DNA of 64,000 bases from positions 97,923,001 to 97,987,000 of the forward strand of contig NC_091254.1 in the NCBI RefSeq assembly GCF_042477335.2, in the 5' to 3' direction. This DNA is from Ovis canadensis. Lineage: Eukaryota > Chordata > Mammalia > Artiodactyla > Bovidae. Position 1 is the first letter of the stretch; the number at the start of each line of letters is the position of its first letter. Below, piece after piece: positions 33,016 through 44,524 of this stretch. The translations under genes were made by a program, and so were the position numbers. The notes below the pieces were generated by a model. It saw only the letters and a program-made list of their open reading frames with translations, was not told where the DNA came from and ran no database searches.

Positions 33016-33379
33016 AAACAACAAAATTCAACATTTCAAAACCTTGCATACGATACAGCTCCAGCCTCTGTTCCTAAACATCCACACCAATTTCCACTGC
33101 CCTCAGCAGGAGAGAGTTCACTTACACGGAAGGTACTCCAGGATCTTAACATGAAGACAGCAGCTGCCACATACACGTCCTGCTCCCCACTTCCCACTCA
33201 AGCCAAACACTTTGGGTGCTTCCTCCCCAGTTTCTCTCCTCTTATTTCCCTTTCTTATCCCAACTACAGCGTCTAGCCATCTGTCAGAGGAAGGGAGGAT
33301 ACACATGCCTGGAGCACCCTTGCCCCGGGGACCATCCTCTGTGTACTGACTGTCTCCTTTACAGCTTGAACTGAGGGCC
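33016..33379. other. Unique sequence
   Basis: No recognised feature. Confidence 0.5.
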
Positions 33380-33448
33380 ACCTGTATTCCATGGGGCCAC
33401 AAAGAGTCGAACATGACTGAGCGACTGAACAACAACCTGTATTCCATG
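33380..33448 (+). mobile_element. 41-bp SINE/BovB tail insertion with 14-bp target-site duplication
   Basis: acctgtattccatg occurs at 33380-33393 and again at 33435-33448. Between them are only 41 bp of the shared Bov-A/BovB tail (cacaaagagtcgaacatgac, then gcgactgaacaaca). This is an extremely 5'-truncated retrotransposition product with intact hallmarks. Confidence 0.92.
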
Positions 33449-33779
33449 CACAATGATACATTCTGGCTCAGTGACCATGTAAATTACAGTATTTGGACGT
33501 GTTCCCAAATACTGTGAAATGGAGAAAGAGAAAAATTGTGGCTGCAACTTTAGTAGGTGCACTAAGAAAAGCTACAATGATAAACCTTGGTTTTCTGTAG
33601 GCAGATAAAAGGTGGTAGTCATTTGCAACCCCAGTAAATCAGAAAGGCTTGAGAGATCCCAAAGGAAATAAAGGGCAAGGTGAACTCTTATCAAAACCAA
33701 ATTTTCAATTCCAGGGAACTTGAGGACTTTTAAGATAAAAATTACAGTTGGACCATCGCACTTCAGTTCACACATCTCT
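33449..33779. other. Unique sequence
   Basis: No recognised feature. Confidence 0.5.
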
Positions 33780-33860
33780 TTGTTTCAGCTTCTTCATCTG
33801 TGAAATACAGTACCATCTTGCTACTTAATGATGTTATAAAATAATCAGTGAGACATGATA
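33780..33860 (+). mobile_element. MIR 3' relic (weak)
   Basis: tttcagcttcttcatctgtg (33783) followed by taatgatgttataaaataatc resembles the 3' half of MIR. Short and diverged. Confidence 0.4.
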
Positions 33861-34461
33861 AATTTGAATTATTTGTGCGCACCCTGAATCTCTAGTAAAT
33901 AATGGAGGAAGGAGAGGAGGGAATCAGAAAGCATCCATGGATAATACAAGCAGGAACCGTAATCGCCAGGTGTTTGCAGGGAACTAATCATTCCATAGAC
34001 AACTTGATTGCTTTTGCGATGGAATTACAAGATTTACAGATGAAAGCAATGCAGTTGATGCATGTCTAGAATGACGACTGCAATATAATACATCTGATAC
34101 AGTGTTGCACAAAATCCCGCTTGCAAAATACATCTGTGTGGGTTGGGACTGTCACTAGGACAGAAAGCCAAGGAGAGGCCGCCAAGAAATGAGTAAGAAG
34201 AGATGCAACTGCTTCTTTGGAGCCTACCGTAACCCTGACTTACAACAAAGAGGACCTTGGATTTGATGCTGAAAAATCTGTTTAAAAACCAACAGGCAAA
34301 GGATAGTCATACACATCACCCTTGCTGAATGTTTGGAACTACAGAAATGGTACCAAAAAAAAAATGATAGAACCATGGACCACAGACCACAGATTCTTGA
34401 GCAAAAACTAAAAGTTTTGTCAACTCTGGCAAAACACATATTTTTTGTTTTCCAGAAATTA
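33861..34461. other. Unique A/T-rich sequence
   Basis: No recognised repeat or gene. A nine-to-ten-base A run lies at about 34356-34365. Confidence 0.5.
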
Positions 34462-34704
34462 TATCTCTCATGCATGTGCTCACTCACTAAGTCGTGTCCA
34501 GCTCTTTGCAACCCCATGGACTGTAGCCTGCCAGGCCCCTCTGTCCATGGGATTTCCCAGCCAAGAATACCGTAGTGGATTGCATTTCCCCCTCTGGGGC
34601 GATCTTCCCGACTCAGAGATCCAACCCCCATCTCCCGCGTCTCCTGCATTGGCAGGCGGATTCTTTACCACTTGAGCCGCAGGGGAAGCCCGGTATCTCT
34701 CATG
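34462..34704 (-). mobile_element. Bov-tA-type SINE with 11-bp target-site duplication
   Basis: tatctctcatg at 34462-34472 and 34694-34704 flanks a near-complete minus-strand SINE (complement tail ctaagtcgtgtccagctc at 34487, head complement ttgagccgcaggggaagccc at 34672). Confidence 0.96.
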
Positions 34705-34798
34705 AGCTACTAGTAAAGCTGGAGACGTAGCTCTAATCATAATGTAGCATTTATGGAGCGCCTGTTGTATGCCAGATAATGACTTCAGCATCTCTCAC

Positions 34799-35015
34799 GG
34801 GGCTTCCCCTTTCACTCATCGGTGAAGAATCTGCCTGCAGTGCAGGAGCTGTAGGAGACTCTGGTTCAAACCCTGGGTCAGGACGGTCCCCTGGAGGAGG
34901 GCACAGCAGCCCACTCCAGTATTCTTGCCCAGAGAATCCCATAGACAGAGGAGCCTGGCGGGCTACAGTCCATGGGGTCGCACAAAGTCGGACAGGACTG
35001 AAGCGACTTAGCATG
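34799..35015 (+). mobile_element. Bov-tA-type SINE
   Basis: Head gggcttcccctttcactcat (34799), B-box-like ctggttcaaaccc (34861-34873), and tail cgcacaaagtcggacaggac (34979-34998). It lies about 95 bp from an opposite-orientation SINE. Confidence 0.92.
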
Positions 35016-36698
35016 CCTGCAGGCACACACCCCTCATGACTGAGACCCACGAGGCGGGTCCTGCTTCGACGCGCAGTGTGGACGCTGTTGGCATCCCGCC
35101 CAGGCCTCCTCCACTGCTGAGCATCAAGGCTTCCAGTGGCCAGGACACCCCTTCCTACTCCACTGGCTCTGGCCTTGCTGGAGCCTCTGCTCCCGAGAGG
35201 TTATTCCTCCCCAGCTCCATCTCCTGCAAAGACAATTTGCACCCAGCTAACACAGGGACACCCAGGCTGGTTCCGGGGCCCTTGTCTCAGAGCGGGTCCA
35301 GCTTTGCCCAGCACTTCCCTCTGCAGAGCTCCCCGTGGAATCAGAGGGAACACAGACTCTAGCTGAGACCACATCCTTGCCCCAGCCTGTCCGGCTTCTT
35401 CCCTGCCTCCTTTTCTCCTGAGACTGTCCCCTCAGGCAACCAAGTGCATCTCTCTGCTTCTGGAGAACCAAGTTCAGAATGGAGCTGGCAGAGGAGGAAA
35501 GAGCCTTAGGAAGGGTCGATAACTAGGTGCTGGGTCATACTGTGAACTGGCAGAGTCGGAGTCTAGCCCAGGCTGCCCTCTAGGACCAACATGCCCAGAG
35601 GGGGAACAAGGCTGTCCGATAGGGCGGGCAGGGACAAGAAGGGTACCAACCATGCCTGCGCCCTGCTCCATCCGCCCTGGGCCCTACCGCCTTCACCCTT
35701 CAGGCAGGTTCATCACCCGAGGCCATAAATTGCTGTTTGACCACATTTGGTCCCGTTGAATTTCTGTCCCTTGCAACCAAGAATCTGGAGGCAGCATCCC
35801 TGATGTGAGTAGGGAGGCCAGGGGTGAAGCATTAGCTTCTTTCCGAGACAAGGTAACGAGCTTGTTCTCGGACACATTTAGGTGGAGGTGCCCAAGGAGA
35901 GAAGAGATGTCCACAAGAGCGCTTTCCTAAGAGAAGAGTCGACGATGTGGGCGAGCCAGAGCAGGACCCGACGGGGACGAGGACCCCACGGCCTGGCCCT
36001 TCCCCAAGTCCTCGGCCTGTCTCCCGTCTGTGCAAAACTGTAGTCAAAGAAAAGTTTAATCAGAAAATTGAGAACCTGTGAAGACAGGGGAAACAGTCAA
36101 AGGAGAGCAAATAATAATAATGCGCTCATTAACCATAGTCAAGGACCCTCAGCTCCTTCTCAAGGGCTCTGGATGATATTCTGAGGCACATCCTGTGAGC
36201 TGTCTTACAGATACTGAAACCCCAGGTGGAGGAGTTAACTACTGATGACCAGACCGTACCCAGGACACGAGCTGCCACAATTCTGAGAACTGGCCACAAA
36301 GAAATGGGGGGAAATGGACCCTGGAACTGAGGATTCACTGTACCTGAAACAACCAACACGATGCTGACCAGACCATCGACGACCAATCGGAAGGCGGCTG
36401 TCAGAGGTGGCTGTGCTGTTTCTGATGGAGCTCCCCCATCTCCCACACTCCGTCTGTAAAAGCGCCTGCCCCACTAGTTGGGGGCTGGGTGGGGGGAGTC
36501 AGCCTTCAGACAGATGTCTGCCCCCCTCCCTCCCTAGTTCCCGGCGTCTGAAATAGAACAGACTGTCCTTTCCACCATCCTGGCCTGTTCGGTGGCTTTT
36601 GGGCAGCAGGAAGCCAGACCCCACCACACCTCTTTCACTAGCAGAAAACGGAAATAAATCTTGAACCGGGTACTGATGGTTTGCACCAAAATAAAGAT
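35016..36698. other. Unique GC-moderate sequence; possible MIR trace
   Basis: No gene recognised. cttacagatactgaaacccc (36204) followed by ggtggaggagttaac weakly resembles complement MIR. Frames of about 100-108 codons at 35036-35362 and 36129-36446 carry no domain. Confidence 0.45.
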
Positions 36699-36911
36699 AC
36701 GGAAGGGGATGCACGTGTGTGCTCAGACATCTCCGACTCTGTGCAACCCCATGGACTATAGCTCCTCTGTCCATGGGATTCTCCGGGCAAGGGTACTGGA
36801 CTGGTTGCCGTGCCCTCCTCCAGGGGAGCAGGGATTAAACCCGAGTCTCCCGAGTCTCCTGCACTGGCAGGCAGTCTACTTCTGCACCACCTGAGAAGCC
36901 CACGGAAGGGA
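36699..36911 (-). mobile_element. Bov-tA-type SINE with short target-site duplication
   Basis: acggaaggg at 36699-36707 and at 36902-36910 brackets the element. The complement tail begins at gtgctcagacatctccgac (36719) and the head complement ends at acctgagaagccc (36889-36901). Internal gagtctcccgagtctcc is duplicated. Confidence 0.92.
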
Positions 36912-38450
36912 ATATTCCCAGACAAGTTTCCAGGTGCTGATACTAGGTAGGGCTGTCAGATTCTATGAATAAAAATACAGATGGCCCCTAGTTCCACGTG
37001 TTTTTCTTATTCAAAATCTTGGTGCTTCAAGACACACTGTGTACGGAGTCTGTGGAGCTGCTGAAGGAGAAAGAAAAAGAGTGATGGGATTTAGACTGTG
37101 ACTTTACTAAACATGCTGGTCAATCAGACAACTAGTTCAATACCTTTAGACCATGAAACGTCTGCACCTGGTGTTATGACTCTGGGTTTAGTGCGCCAGT
37201 GTCTCCAGCGTATCCTAGCTTATAGCTGATGGGAACTTGAATAGAAATTTGTGTCCTGCTGTTGTGTAAATATTGTGTAAATCTTAATTATGTCGAATTG
37301 ATTCGTAATGTCTCTCAGGTCTACTGTATTCTACTTTCCTTTACATTCATTCTATTAATTTTGGAGAATTTTATATTGAAATTCCAACTAAAAATCTTAA
37401 TTTATCTACTTAAGCAATTGTAGTATTTAGCGGAACTGTATGTAATTTTGTTCTGTATTTTCTATGTCTCCTATAAATATGTTATCATATTTTCATAACT
37501 TAAAAAAGAAAAAAGAAAAAAATAAGCTATTTTAACGATTCCTCTGATGAGATAAATATTCAGATCCTTCCATTTATATAGGTTTCCACTGATGTTTCTT
37601 GGCAAAAAAAAATGTTTATTATTTTCTACATTGTTTACAGTTGCACAGATTTTGTACGAAAGTACTTAAATGAGCATAAAATGCCTTCCTCCTCTTTCCT
37701 AAACAATGACCCCCTCATCCGGAATCTTTTCAGTCGCTGCTTCGCCCACACTGAACAGAAGCACTCATTCTTGACTCTGCCAAATTTCTCAACGACTGCT
37801 GCTTATTCATACCCAGATCTGCGGTAAACTTCCTGAACTATTTATAATTATCGAGGCCCTGGCTGGCGGCATCTGGCCCCATCTCCACCAGGAGGGGTGT
37901 GCTGCGCCAGCGAGAGTGCATGAGCTCCTCTCTCCCAGTTGTGGGCTTGTTCCCCATCCATCACGACTTCTCACGAGCGTGCGACCTGACGGGCGCATTT
38001 CTTGTGAAATCCGGGGCTGCTTGACCTCTGAGACTCTGAGTTTCCTCGGCCCAACCGCGACCTCTTTGGCTCACTTCTCTATCTCTGTATTGACTTTGCT
38101 TCCTCTTCCCCCTCAAACTTCTTCGTAAACATGAACATTTCCCTGAGCTAATTCCTTCATCTCTCACCAGCTTGTTGCTCCCCCCTACACTAGCAAATTC
38201 ACCCAGTAGCACCATTTCCCCTCTAAGACACTGAGGAAGAGTTCCATTTTCACCTGAGCATTTAAATCCAACCCACGCAGCCCGGGGTGAGGATGGTAAA
38301 TGCCCCTCCTGTTTCCTTATTTCTGTTAATGCACCTGCCTCCTCACCATCGTCCGCACCAGAAGCTCTTCAGTCGCCTTGGACTCCATCCTGTTTGTTCC
38401 TTGGGGCCGAGGAGTCGCCGTGCCTGGTCCGTTTTTTCCCCATCTATCTC
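36912..38450. other. Unique sequence, strongly A/T-rich at 37240-37640
   Basis: The A/T-rich core includes an A-run at 37503-37529 and many TTTTAT/ATAAAT words. No repeat family named. Short frames at 37612-38215 are unsupported. Confidence 0.5.
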
Positions 38451-38530
38451 AGTGAAAGACAGGGGAGCTTGGCATGCTGTGGTCAAAAGGGTCACAGAAT
38501 CGGACACAACTGAGCAACTGAACACAGACA
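38451..38530 (+). mobile_element. BovB 3' tail fragment
   Basis: gtgaaagacaggggagcttgg (from 38450) to cacaactgagcaactgaacac is the terminal part of BovB. Only about 80 bp remain. Confidence 0.75.
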
Positions 38531-38569
38531 ACAACTCTATCCCTTCCTTTCCCATCTAGTACCACTCGG

Positions 38570-38690
38570 AAATGGCGACCCACTCCTGGATTCTTGCCTG
38601 GAGAATCCCACAGACAGAGGAGCCTGGTGGGCTACAGTCCTTGGGGTCTCAAAGAATCAGACCCGACCGAGAGCCTAAGAACACCAGTCA
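38570..38690 (+). mobile_element. Bov-A SINE, 5'-truncated
   Basis: Starts aatggcgacccactcctgg (38570), passes ggagcctggtgggctacag (38619), and ends near cgaccgagagcctaagaac. Head absent. Confidence 0.88.
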
Positions 38691-39679
38691 CTTCCAGAAC
38701 ACAGATCTCTCCACCGCATGGACACGGAGCCACTTTCACTAGCTTTTTTCCCAACACTCTGTTCTTTTAATGCATTTTACACAATAGCAGGTGTAACACC
38801 TTACTGCGTTGCTTTCTAGATCACGTTCCTTGCCCGTGCCTGGTTAGCTCGGAGGTAGACTGGGTGTGGACAAGCTGAGCTGAGACTCCTGGTGAAGGCA
38901 GAGTATCCACCAGGTCTGGGCATCCAGACCGCCAGCTTGGGAAGGGTGATGGAGATTGGAAATGTGAGTCTGCAATTCAGAAGCAACCAGAAGACCATCT
39001 GAAGGCAGGCCAAGAGTAAGCGGAGGGTGCAAGCCATTCCCTCTGATGCTCAGCCCTGCCCACGATGGTGAGAGGGGACGGACGCAGTCAGCACCCCCTA
39101 GAAGCTGGCGGGTTCCCGCAGGGGGCTGGCGAGCTGCTGGGAGATGCGGCTGCAGACACAGAGTGTCGATTCAGGAACACATGGGGGCTGGTAGGCAGAG
39201 AGCCGACACTCTGGAGAGGCTGTGCTCCGTGAGGGGTATCCTGGAAACACAGAGCAATACGCTTCAGGGGAGCGTTTGCCAAGCTCAGAACAGGAATAGG
39301 AACAAAGCTGGATGGAGAGCGGGCAAACTGCTGAATGAGGACTTCGTCCAGGCCCCCAGCCCGACCCCAGCAGGGGAAGGTGGGCCGGGGACCTGTCACT
39401 CAACACCTGCCCTATTTAGAGAGAAATGGGAAGCCAGAACCAGGTCAGAAACCTAAAGCCTCTAAGCCTTCCCTGCAGGGCATCATCCGAGCTCCTTAGC
39501 CTTTCCAAAGCAATCGCCCAGAACTGAAATGCATTTATCTTTTCATCTGGATTCCAGCTTTTCCCTTAACTTCTTCCCTATTTTAGTCAACCCCTTAAAC
39601 CATCGAATATATATTTGAACTTTTCCATAATCCTTAACTGTCTCTGATCCACCCCCACGTCATCCGCCCTTTAAAAACA
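38691..39679. other. Unique sequence
   Basis: No recognised repeat. Frames 39046-39456 (+, 136 codons) and 39088-39406 (-) overlap over GC-rich DNA with no domain signal. Confidence 0.5.
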
Positions 39680-39960
39680 AGGTCTACACACCCCTTCTCT
39701 GAAGAGATCTTTCTTGATCAAACTTTGCCCATTGTATCTCCCTTACTTGGGCTCCCAAAGCACCTGTCTTCTAACTCATTTCTCAGTTCACCACGTGTGT
39801 ATCACGTCGAGGGGATCATCCATCTGTAGTGATTATGGCAGGATCCCCCAGCCAGAATGCGACGTCCTTGAGCTCAGGAAACCTCCTGTGTTTGCCTTGG
39901 TACCTCCTACAGTTCTTGCAATAAGGTTGCTTACCTCAACAGGTAATTGTTAAATGTTGC
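39680..39960 (+). mobile_element. L2 LINE 3' fragment
   Basis: Word order ctctgaagagatctttcttg (39698), ttgggctcccaaagcacctg (39747), gcgacgtccttgagctcagg (39858) and gcaataaggttgcttacc (39918) follows the L2 3' region in sense orientation. Old and non-coding. Confidence 0.6.
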
Positions 39961-40582
39961 GTGGTCGCCGTCTCCTTTAAAATGCTTAGGCCCAAGAAGG
40001 AAGAATTTTTTTTTCTCTGCCTTCCTGTTTTCGTCGTACAATTTGTGAGTTCCTCTCATTTACATTCCTCTTCTGATAAAAGCGCTTGCCATAGTAACAG
40101 CCTTGCCTGGTGATGCTCAATCTCCGGTAATAAGCAGGATGGATGCGGATGTCTTGGAGGAAGTGAAAAGGCATATACCGACAATGAAAAAGCCAATATG
40201 TTGGGGAAATACACCAAATGATTATTTTTCTTTTGTTTTTTTTTTTTCGCCGAGTCTTTATATTTAAAGGTCTTTTCCAAAAGATAAATATTGTCCCTTA
40301 TTGACTGTGTATTTCCAATTTGTTGGAAGCTTTAGGGCTTTCTGAGTTTGTTTGCTTTTTCACACAAACCCAAGAGCTTTGAACAAGGGAATCTACCAGG
40401 CCTGCAAGAATCCCTTATAGCTGAATACAACTTGTTTTTTTTCCTTCCTTCAAGATGAGAAGCCCAGGGTGAAATGGGACTCCTCTGGAGAGAGAATTAT
40501 AATCCCTAGACAGGCGAAGACTCTGTTTTCCCCCCTCAGTAAAACACTGTATGGGAGTTAGCACACCTTGTCCTGTTTCTGG
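39961..40582. other. Unique sequence with T-runs
   Basis: T-rich tracts at 40005-40014 and 40225-40247. No recognised element. Confidence 0.5.
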
Positions 40583-40772
40583 GCTTCCCCAGTAGTCAAG
40601 TGGCAGATGCGAGTTCAATCCCTGGGTCAGGAAGATCCCCTGGAGAAGGAAATGGCAACCCACTCCAGTATTCCTGCCTGGAGAATTCCAGGGACAGAGG
40701 AGCCTGGCGGGCTACAGTTCCTGGGGTTGCAAAGATTTGGATTCTACTGAGCGACTAACACTTCCACTTTCA
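40583..40772 (+). mobile_element. Bov-tA-type SINE with internal deletion in the head
   Basis: gggcttccccagtagtcaag (40581) passes directly to gcagatgcgagttcaatccc (40602), so roughly 20 bp of the tRNA-derived head between the A and B boxes are missing. The body and tail to ctaacacttccac are complete. Confidence 0.9.
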
Positions 40773-41760
40773 CCCACGTGGGGCCCTGTGGATTCCTCTG
40801 CCCAACCCGCCCTCCACAGTGAGCGGAGGAACCTCATGGCGTCACCGCAGGCTTGCTTTCTCCACCTCCCCACAGCCAGGCAGACTGAGCTCTCCTGGTC
40901 TCCTAAGAACATCTGACCTCCAAACGCTGAGCTCCCCTGGGGGCATTCATTCTAGGAGGCAGCCCGTGTTCCTTTTGGCTTTTCAGAATGAGCTGAGTTC
41001 CTTGCTGCTGGAGAAAAACAGGGACATATTGACAGATTGATTTCTTTTCATAGATTGATTCCCATCCTAACAGAAAGTCTGTGCTGTTCAGAAGAAACAC
41101 AGGGTACCTATTTACTGAATCTGACGTCTGCGTTTCCAGGGCTCTCATCGCTTTCAAGAGGGACACACAGTCTGACCGAGGTGGAGGAGAGAGGCCCGAG
41201 TCCCACATTCTCCTCCCAGTACATTGCTTTTCACACTGACGGCCCCTGCCTCGCCTCTTCTCACCTCTTCATGTTGGGAAATTGATTTGGACTTTCTTTC
41301 TCCATCGATTGCTGCATTTTTGTTAGTTTCCCTGCATTTGCCAGTTCAGAATCATTGGTCCAAACGAGATCCCCTTGGGGAGAAAGGAGGCCAGTCAGGT
41401 CATGCAAAACTGAGAATGTTTTTGTTGGTGTAACCACGTCTCCCCCGCCCCCACGCAGGTACACCCACGTCAGGAACCATCGTGACTAATTACAGGGTCA
41501 GCGCAAGGCGTTCGAGTTGTGCAATCGGGTCCCACACACGCCAAAGCAATGTTTTTATTTGCTTGTTTTGATCCGGTGATTTTGCTTATGTAATTGCTAC
41601 CAAGCTAAAGCTTTCTGAACGTTGTTTACTTCACACCTTAACTCCATAAATGAGTCTGGATCAACCCTTCTAGGTCAAAAAATGAGAAGATCCCTAATTT
41701 CCAGCATTTCCAGACTGTCTGTTCTCCATGGAAAATGATTGCCTCAGAAGACAACTGTTC
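40773..41760. other. Unique sequence
   Basis: No recognised repeat. Frames of 60-101 codons on both strands are unsupported. Confidence 0.5.
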
Positions 41761-41782
41761 TGTCACAACCTCTGTTGTGACA
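41761..41782. other. Perfect 9-bp inverted repeat with 4-nt loop
   Basis: tgtcacaac (41761-41769), loop ctct, then gttgtgaca (41774-41782). No T-run or gene context suggests a terminator. Possibly chance. Confidence 0.85.
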
Positions 41783-42084
41783 CACCAAAATACACACCGG
41801 TGCCTGGCAACTTGCAAAATGCTTCAGCACTGAAACGTTCCCATTTTGCTTTTAAAGGAAGAGTGCACAAAGACGTTAAAAACAATTGTCTAATGTAGCA
41901 TGTTTTGCTCAACTTCATTTGACACGATCAATAAATTTGTGGAGAAAATCAATGTATTAAGAACTATAAATTTTCTTTATTTCCTCTACATAGAAGAATA
42001 TTGATCTGACAGGAGAGTGGATATGTGTTTGTAGGCACCAGGAAGGTTCGGAAAGGGACCTCCTGGCAATAAGGTCCTCCGTGA
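41783..42084. other. Unique A/T-rich sequence
   Basis: No recognised feature. Confidence 0.5.
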
Positions 42085-42240
42085 GGTCTGCCAGGCTGCT
42101 CTGTCCGTGGGATTCTCCACGCAAGAATACTGGAGTGGGTTGCCATGCCCTTCTCCAGGGGATCTGCCCAACCCAGGGATCAACTCAGCTCTCCCACACT
42201 GCAGACAGATTTTTGACCATCTGAACCACCAGGGAAGCTC
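42085..42240 (-). mobile_element. Bov-tA-type SINE, 3' tail missing
   Basis: The complement from ctgccaggctgctctgtcc (42089) to gaaccaccagggaagctc (42223-42240). The BovB-like tail region is lost on the left side. Confidence 0.88.
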
Positions 42241-42663
42241 TACAAAGCATGAAATGGCAAATGGCTAAAGTAAAAATTTTTGCAACAGAAAGCAGTGCAG
42301 TTTATTTGCACCCTCTAAAGGTCCAGCGAATGGAAGGTTTCCCAGGGGAGGGCTGTCCTGACACCTCAGAGAAGCAGGACAACAGGTGAGACTCTTCAAA
42401 TATCCCCCCAAACAAGACTCAGGTAAATTTTCCCAAAGTTCCTAGAGATGGAGAGCTATAAGAAACTAAGAAATTAGATCAACTACACATTGCGTGCAAA
42501 AGGCACGCTGAGGAAAAGAAGGAGTTGCTTCCACACCCGGCTCTGAAAGCAAGTCCTGAATTTGGACGCTGGTGGGACACAGCCTGGCCATCAGGACAGG
42601 CCAGCAGCAGGCAGGCCAGGGGCCTCAGAAGTAGCCGTGACCAGGAGGAGGCGGACGGGGCCT
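42241..42663. other. Unique sequence, GC rising to the right
   Basis: No recognised feature. Confidence 0.5.
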
Positions 42664-42790
42664 GGAGGAGGGGCCACCCCGGGGATGGGGGGCACCGCTG
42701 TCCCACGGCATCAGCGGGGCCTGGCAGGGGGGCTGCCCTGGGGATGGGGGGCACCACTGTACCACGGCGCCAATGGAGCCCGGGCAGCCT
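42664..42790. repeat. Imperfect tandem duplication, period 59 bp
   Basis: ggggatggggggcaccgct (42681) recurs as ggggatggggggcaccact at 42740, with related flanking sequence (tcccacggc and taccacggc). Overlapping frames on both strands cross it without domain signal. Confidence 0.85.
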
Positions 42791-43002
42791 GGACTCGGGG
42801 TCCTGGTGAGCACCGTCCTCTGCAGCCGGGCCATCTCACTAAGTGACTTTCGGACTTAACTTAGGGGGGCCCTGCTCAAGGGGAAGATCCTTCCTCTCCT
42901 AGCACTACAAGCCCTGAGCCCTGTCAACAGGAATGTCATTGTCCAGGGCTGAGTCTGAGAAAATGGTGTTCCCCAGCCTTGCAAACGAACTGCAGGCTCA
43001 CC
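42791..43002. other. Unique sequence
   Basis: No recognised feature. Confidence 0.5.
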
Positions 43003-43680
43003 TTCAGATATGGGTGTTCAGTCCCAGACCACTGCAGTAAAGCCAGCGTCACAGTAAAACAGACAGCGCAATAAAGTGGACCACACGAATGTTTTGCTTT
43101 CCTGGTGCATATAAAAGCTTCATTTACAAGGGATGGCCACCTAGTAGGTGTGCAGTAGCATCGTATCTAAAAAGCATGTACATACTTTAATTAAAAAAAT
43201 ACTTCACTGCTTAGAAATGCTAACCACCATCTGAGCCTTCAGCAGAGTGCAGTGCACGTGGGTGCTCAGTTGCTTCCTGTCTGATTCTTTGTGACGCTAT
43301 GGACTGCAGCCCGCCAGGCTCCTCTGTCCGTGGGATTCTCCAGGCAAACATACTGGAGCAGGCTGCCATGCCCTCTTCCAGGGGATCTTCCCAACCCAGG
43401 GATCAAACCTGCATCTCTTACGTCTCCTGCATTGCAGGTGGACTCTTTACCGCTGAACCACCAGGGATGCCTGCCAGGTGTAGTTGTAACATCAAAGATC
43501 GTTGATCACAGATTGCCATAGCAAACACAATAATAATAATGAAAAAGTTTGAAATATTGCACGAATTACCGATAGATGATGCAGAGACACCAAGTGAGCA
43601 AATACTGTTGGACAAATGGCACTGAGAGACTTGCTAGAGGCAGGGTCGGCCCAAACCCTCGATTTGAAGAAAATAGGCAA
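43003..43680 (+). mobile_element. Old DNA-transposon relic (Tigger-like), split by a SINE
   Basis: Left part: tcagtcccagaccactgca (43019), aatgttttgctttcctggtg (43089) and gctaaccaccatctgagcc (43219). Right part after the SINE: aacatcaaagatcgttgatc (43488), aataataatgaaaaagtttg (43532) and gcaaatactgttggacaaat (43598). These follow one non-autonomous mammalian DNA transposon in order. Assignment to the Tigger group is from memory and not certain. Confidence 0.6.
43257..43472 (-). mobile_element. Bov-tA-type SINE nested in the DNA-transposon relic
   Basis: The complement from gtgggtgctcagttgcttcc (43258) to gaaccaccagggatgcc (43455-43471). Host-element sequence resumes within about 15 bp. Confidence 0.92.
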
Positions 43681-43681
43681 C

Positions 43682-43802
43682 AGCTTTTTTTTTTTTTTTT
43701 CTGGCCTTATGGCAGGATCTTAGTTCCCTGCCAGGAATCAAGCCTGGTCACGGGAGCAGGTCTCCCAGGAGTGTTATGTAAACCACTAAGTCTCTCGGTC
43801 CC
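43682..43802 (-). mobile_element. CHR-type tRNA SINE
   Basis: The T-run at 43684-43700 is the complemented A tail. ggcaggatcttagttccctg (43711) and ccaggaatcaagcctggtc (43731) match the complement of CHR. The head end is diverged. Confidence 0.75.
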
Positions 43803-44524
43803 TGGTTGGCCTGTTTCTGGAATAAAAGAGAGAACACTGTGACTCTGCCTATAGACTTCATTCTTGCGGCAATATTTCCTCTCTGCGTGAGTGTCCCTCA
43901 ACATTGTCTTGTCCACCCCTGAAGGAGTTTTTAGACGTGTCCTTCCTAACCCCTTCCCGTGACCTGTTCTGGTCGCAGATACGGTGCACATGGTGTGTAC
44001 TGTGGTCATTTGAAGGCCCACAGACTGCGGCCATATCTCAGGGACTTTCTTTCCATCGAGGATCAGTTTTCACCTCCTGGGAACCACATTGCCCTGTTGG
44101 AGATGCATGTTCTGCCAAACCCATGACTTCCCTGTCCTGTTCTTAAGAAGAGGTGTGTGGAGAGCGTTTGAAATTCTCATGCCAGTTTCCAGTGAGCAAT
44201 TCTTAATACACGATCTTCCTGCTCTTAAAACTCTGAGATGATCCTGCGTTTCCCTGTGAAAGGAAAGGTCAGCCTCTTCCCATGGAGACCTGAAGGGTAT
44301 GAAATTCGATGCTGGCGGCCACACCTGCCCATGGATGTGGGTTGGGAGGAGGGAGGGGGGCAGGACACGTGATGTGAAGTGGGTGCCAGGTGACAGGCAG
44401 TGTCAGGCATGTTCCATCATAAGCAGGAAAGGAAGTGCACTCTTCATAGGCAGATGAAGGAAAATCCGCCTATCTCAGGGGTTCTGAGTGCGGTGTTGCA
44501 AATAAATGACATACTACTTTTTCA
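43803..44524. other. Unique sequence
   Basis: No recognised repeat or gene. Confidence 0.5.

Noticed and set aside
41761-41782. Rho-independent-type terminator
   Set aside because: No following T-run and the wrong kingdom for that mechanism.
42525-42846. GC-rich coding exon or CpG island
   Set aside because: The openness comes from a 59-bp duplicated GC-rich block and CpGs are sparse compared with 28845-29160.
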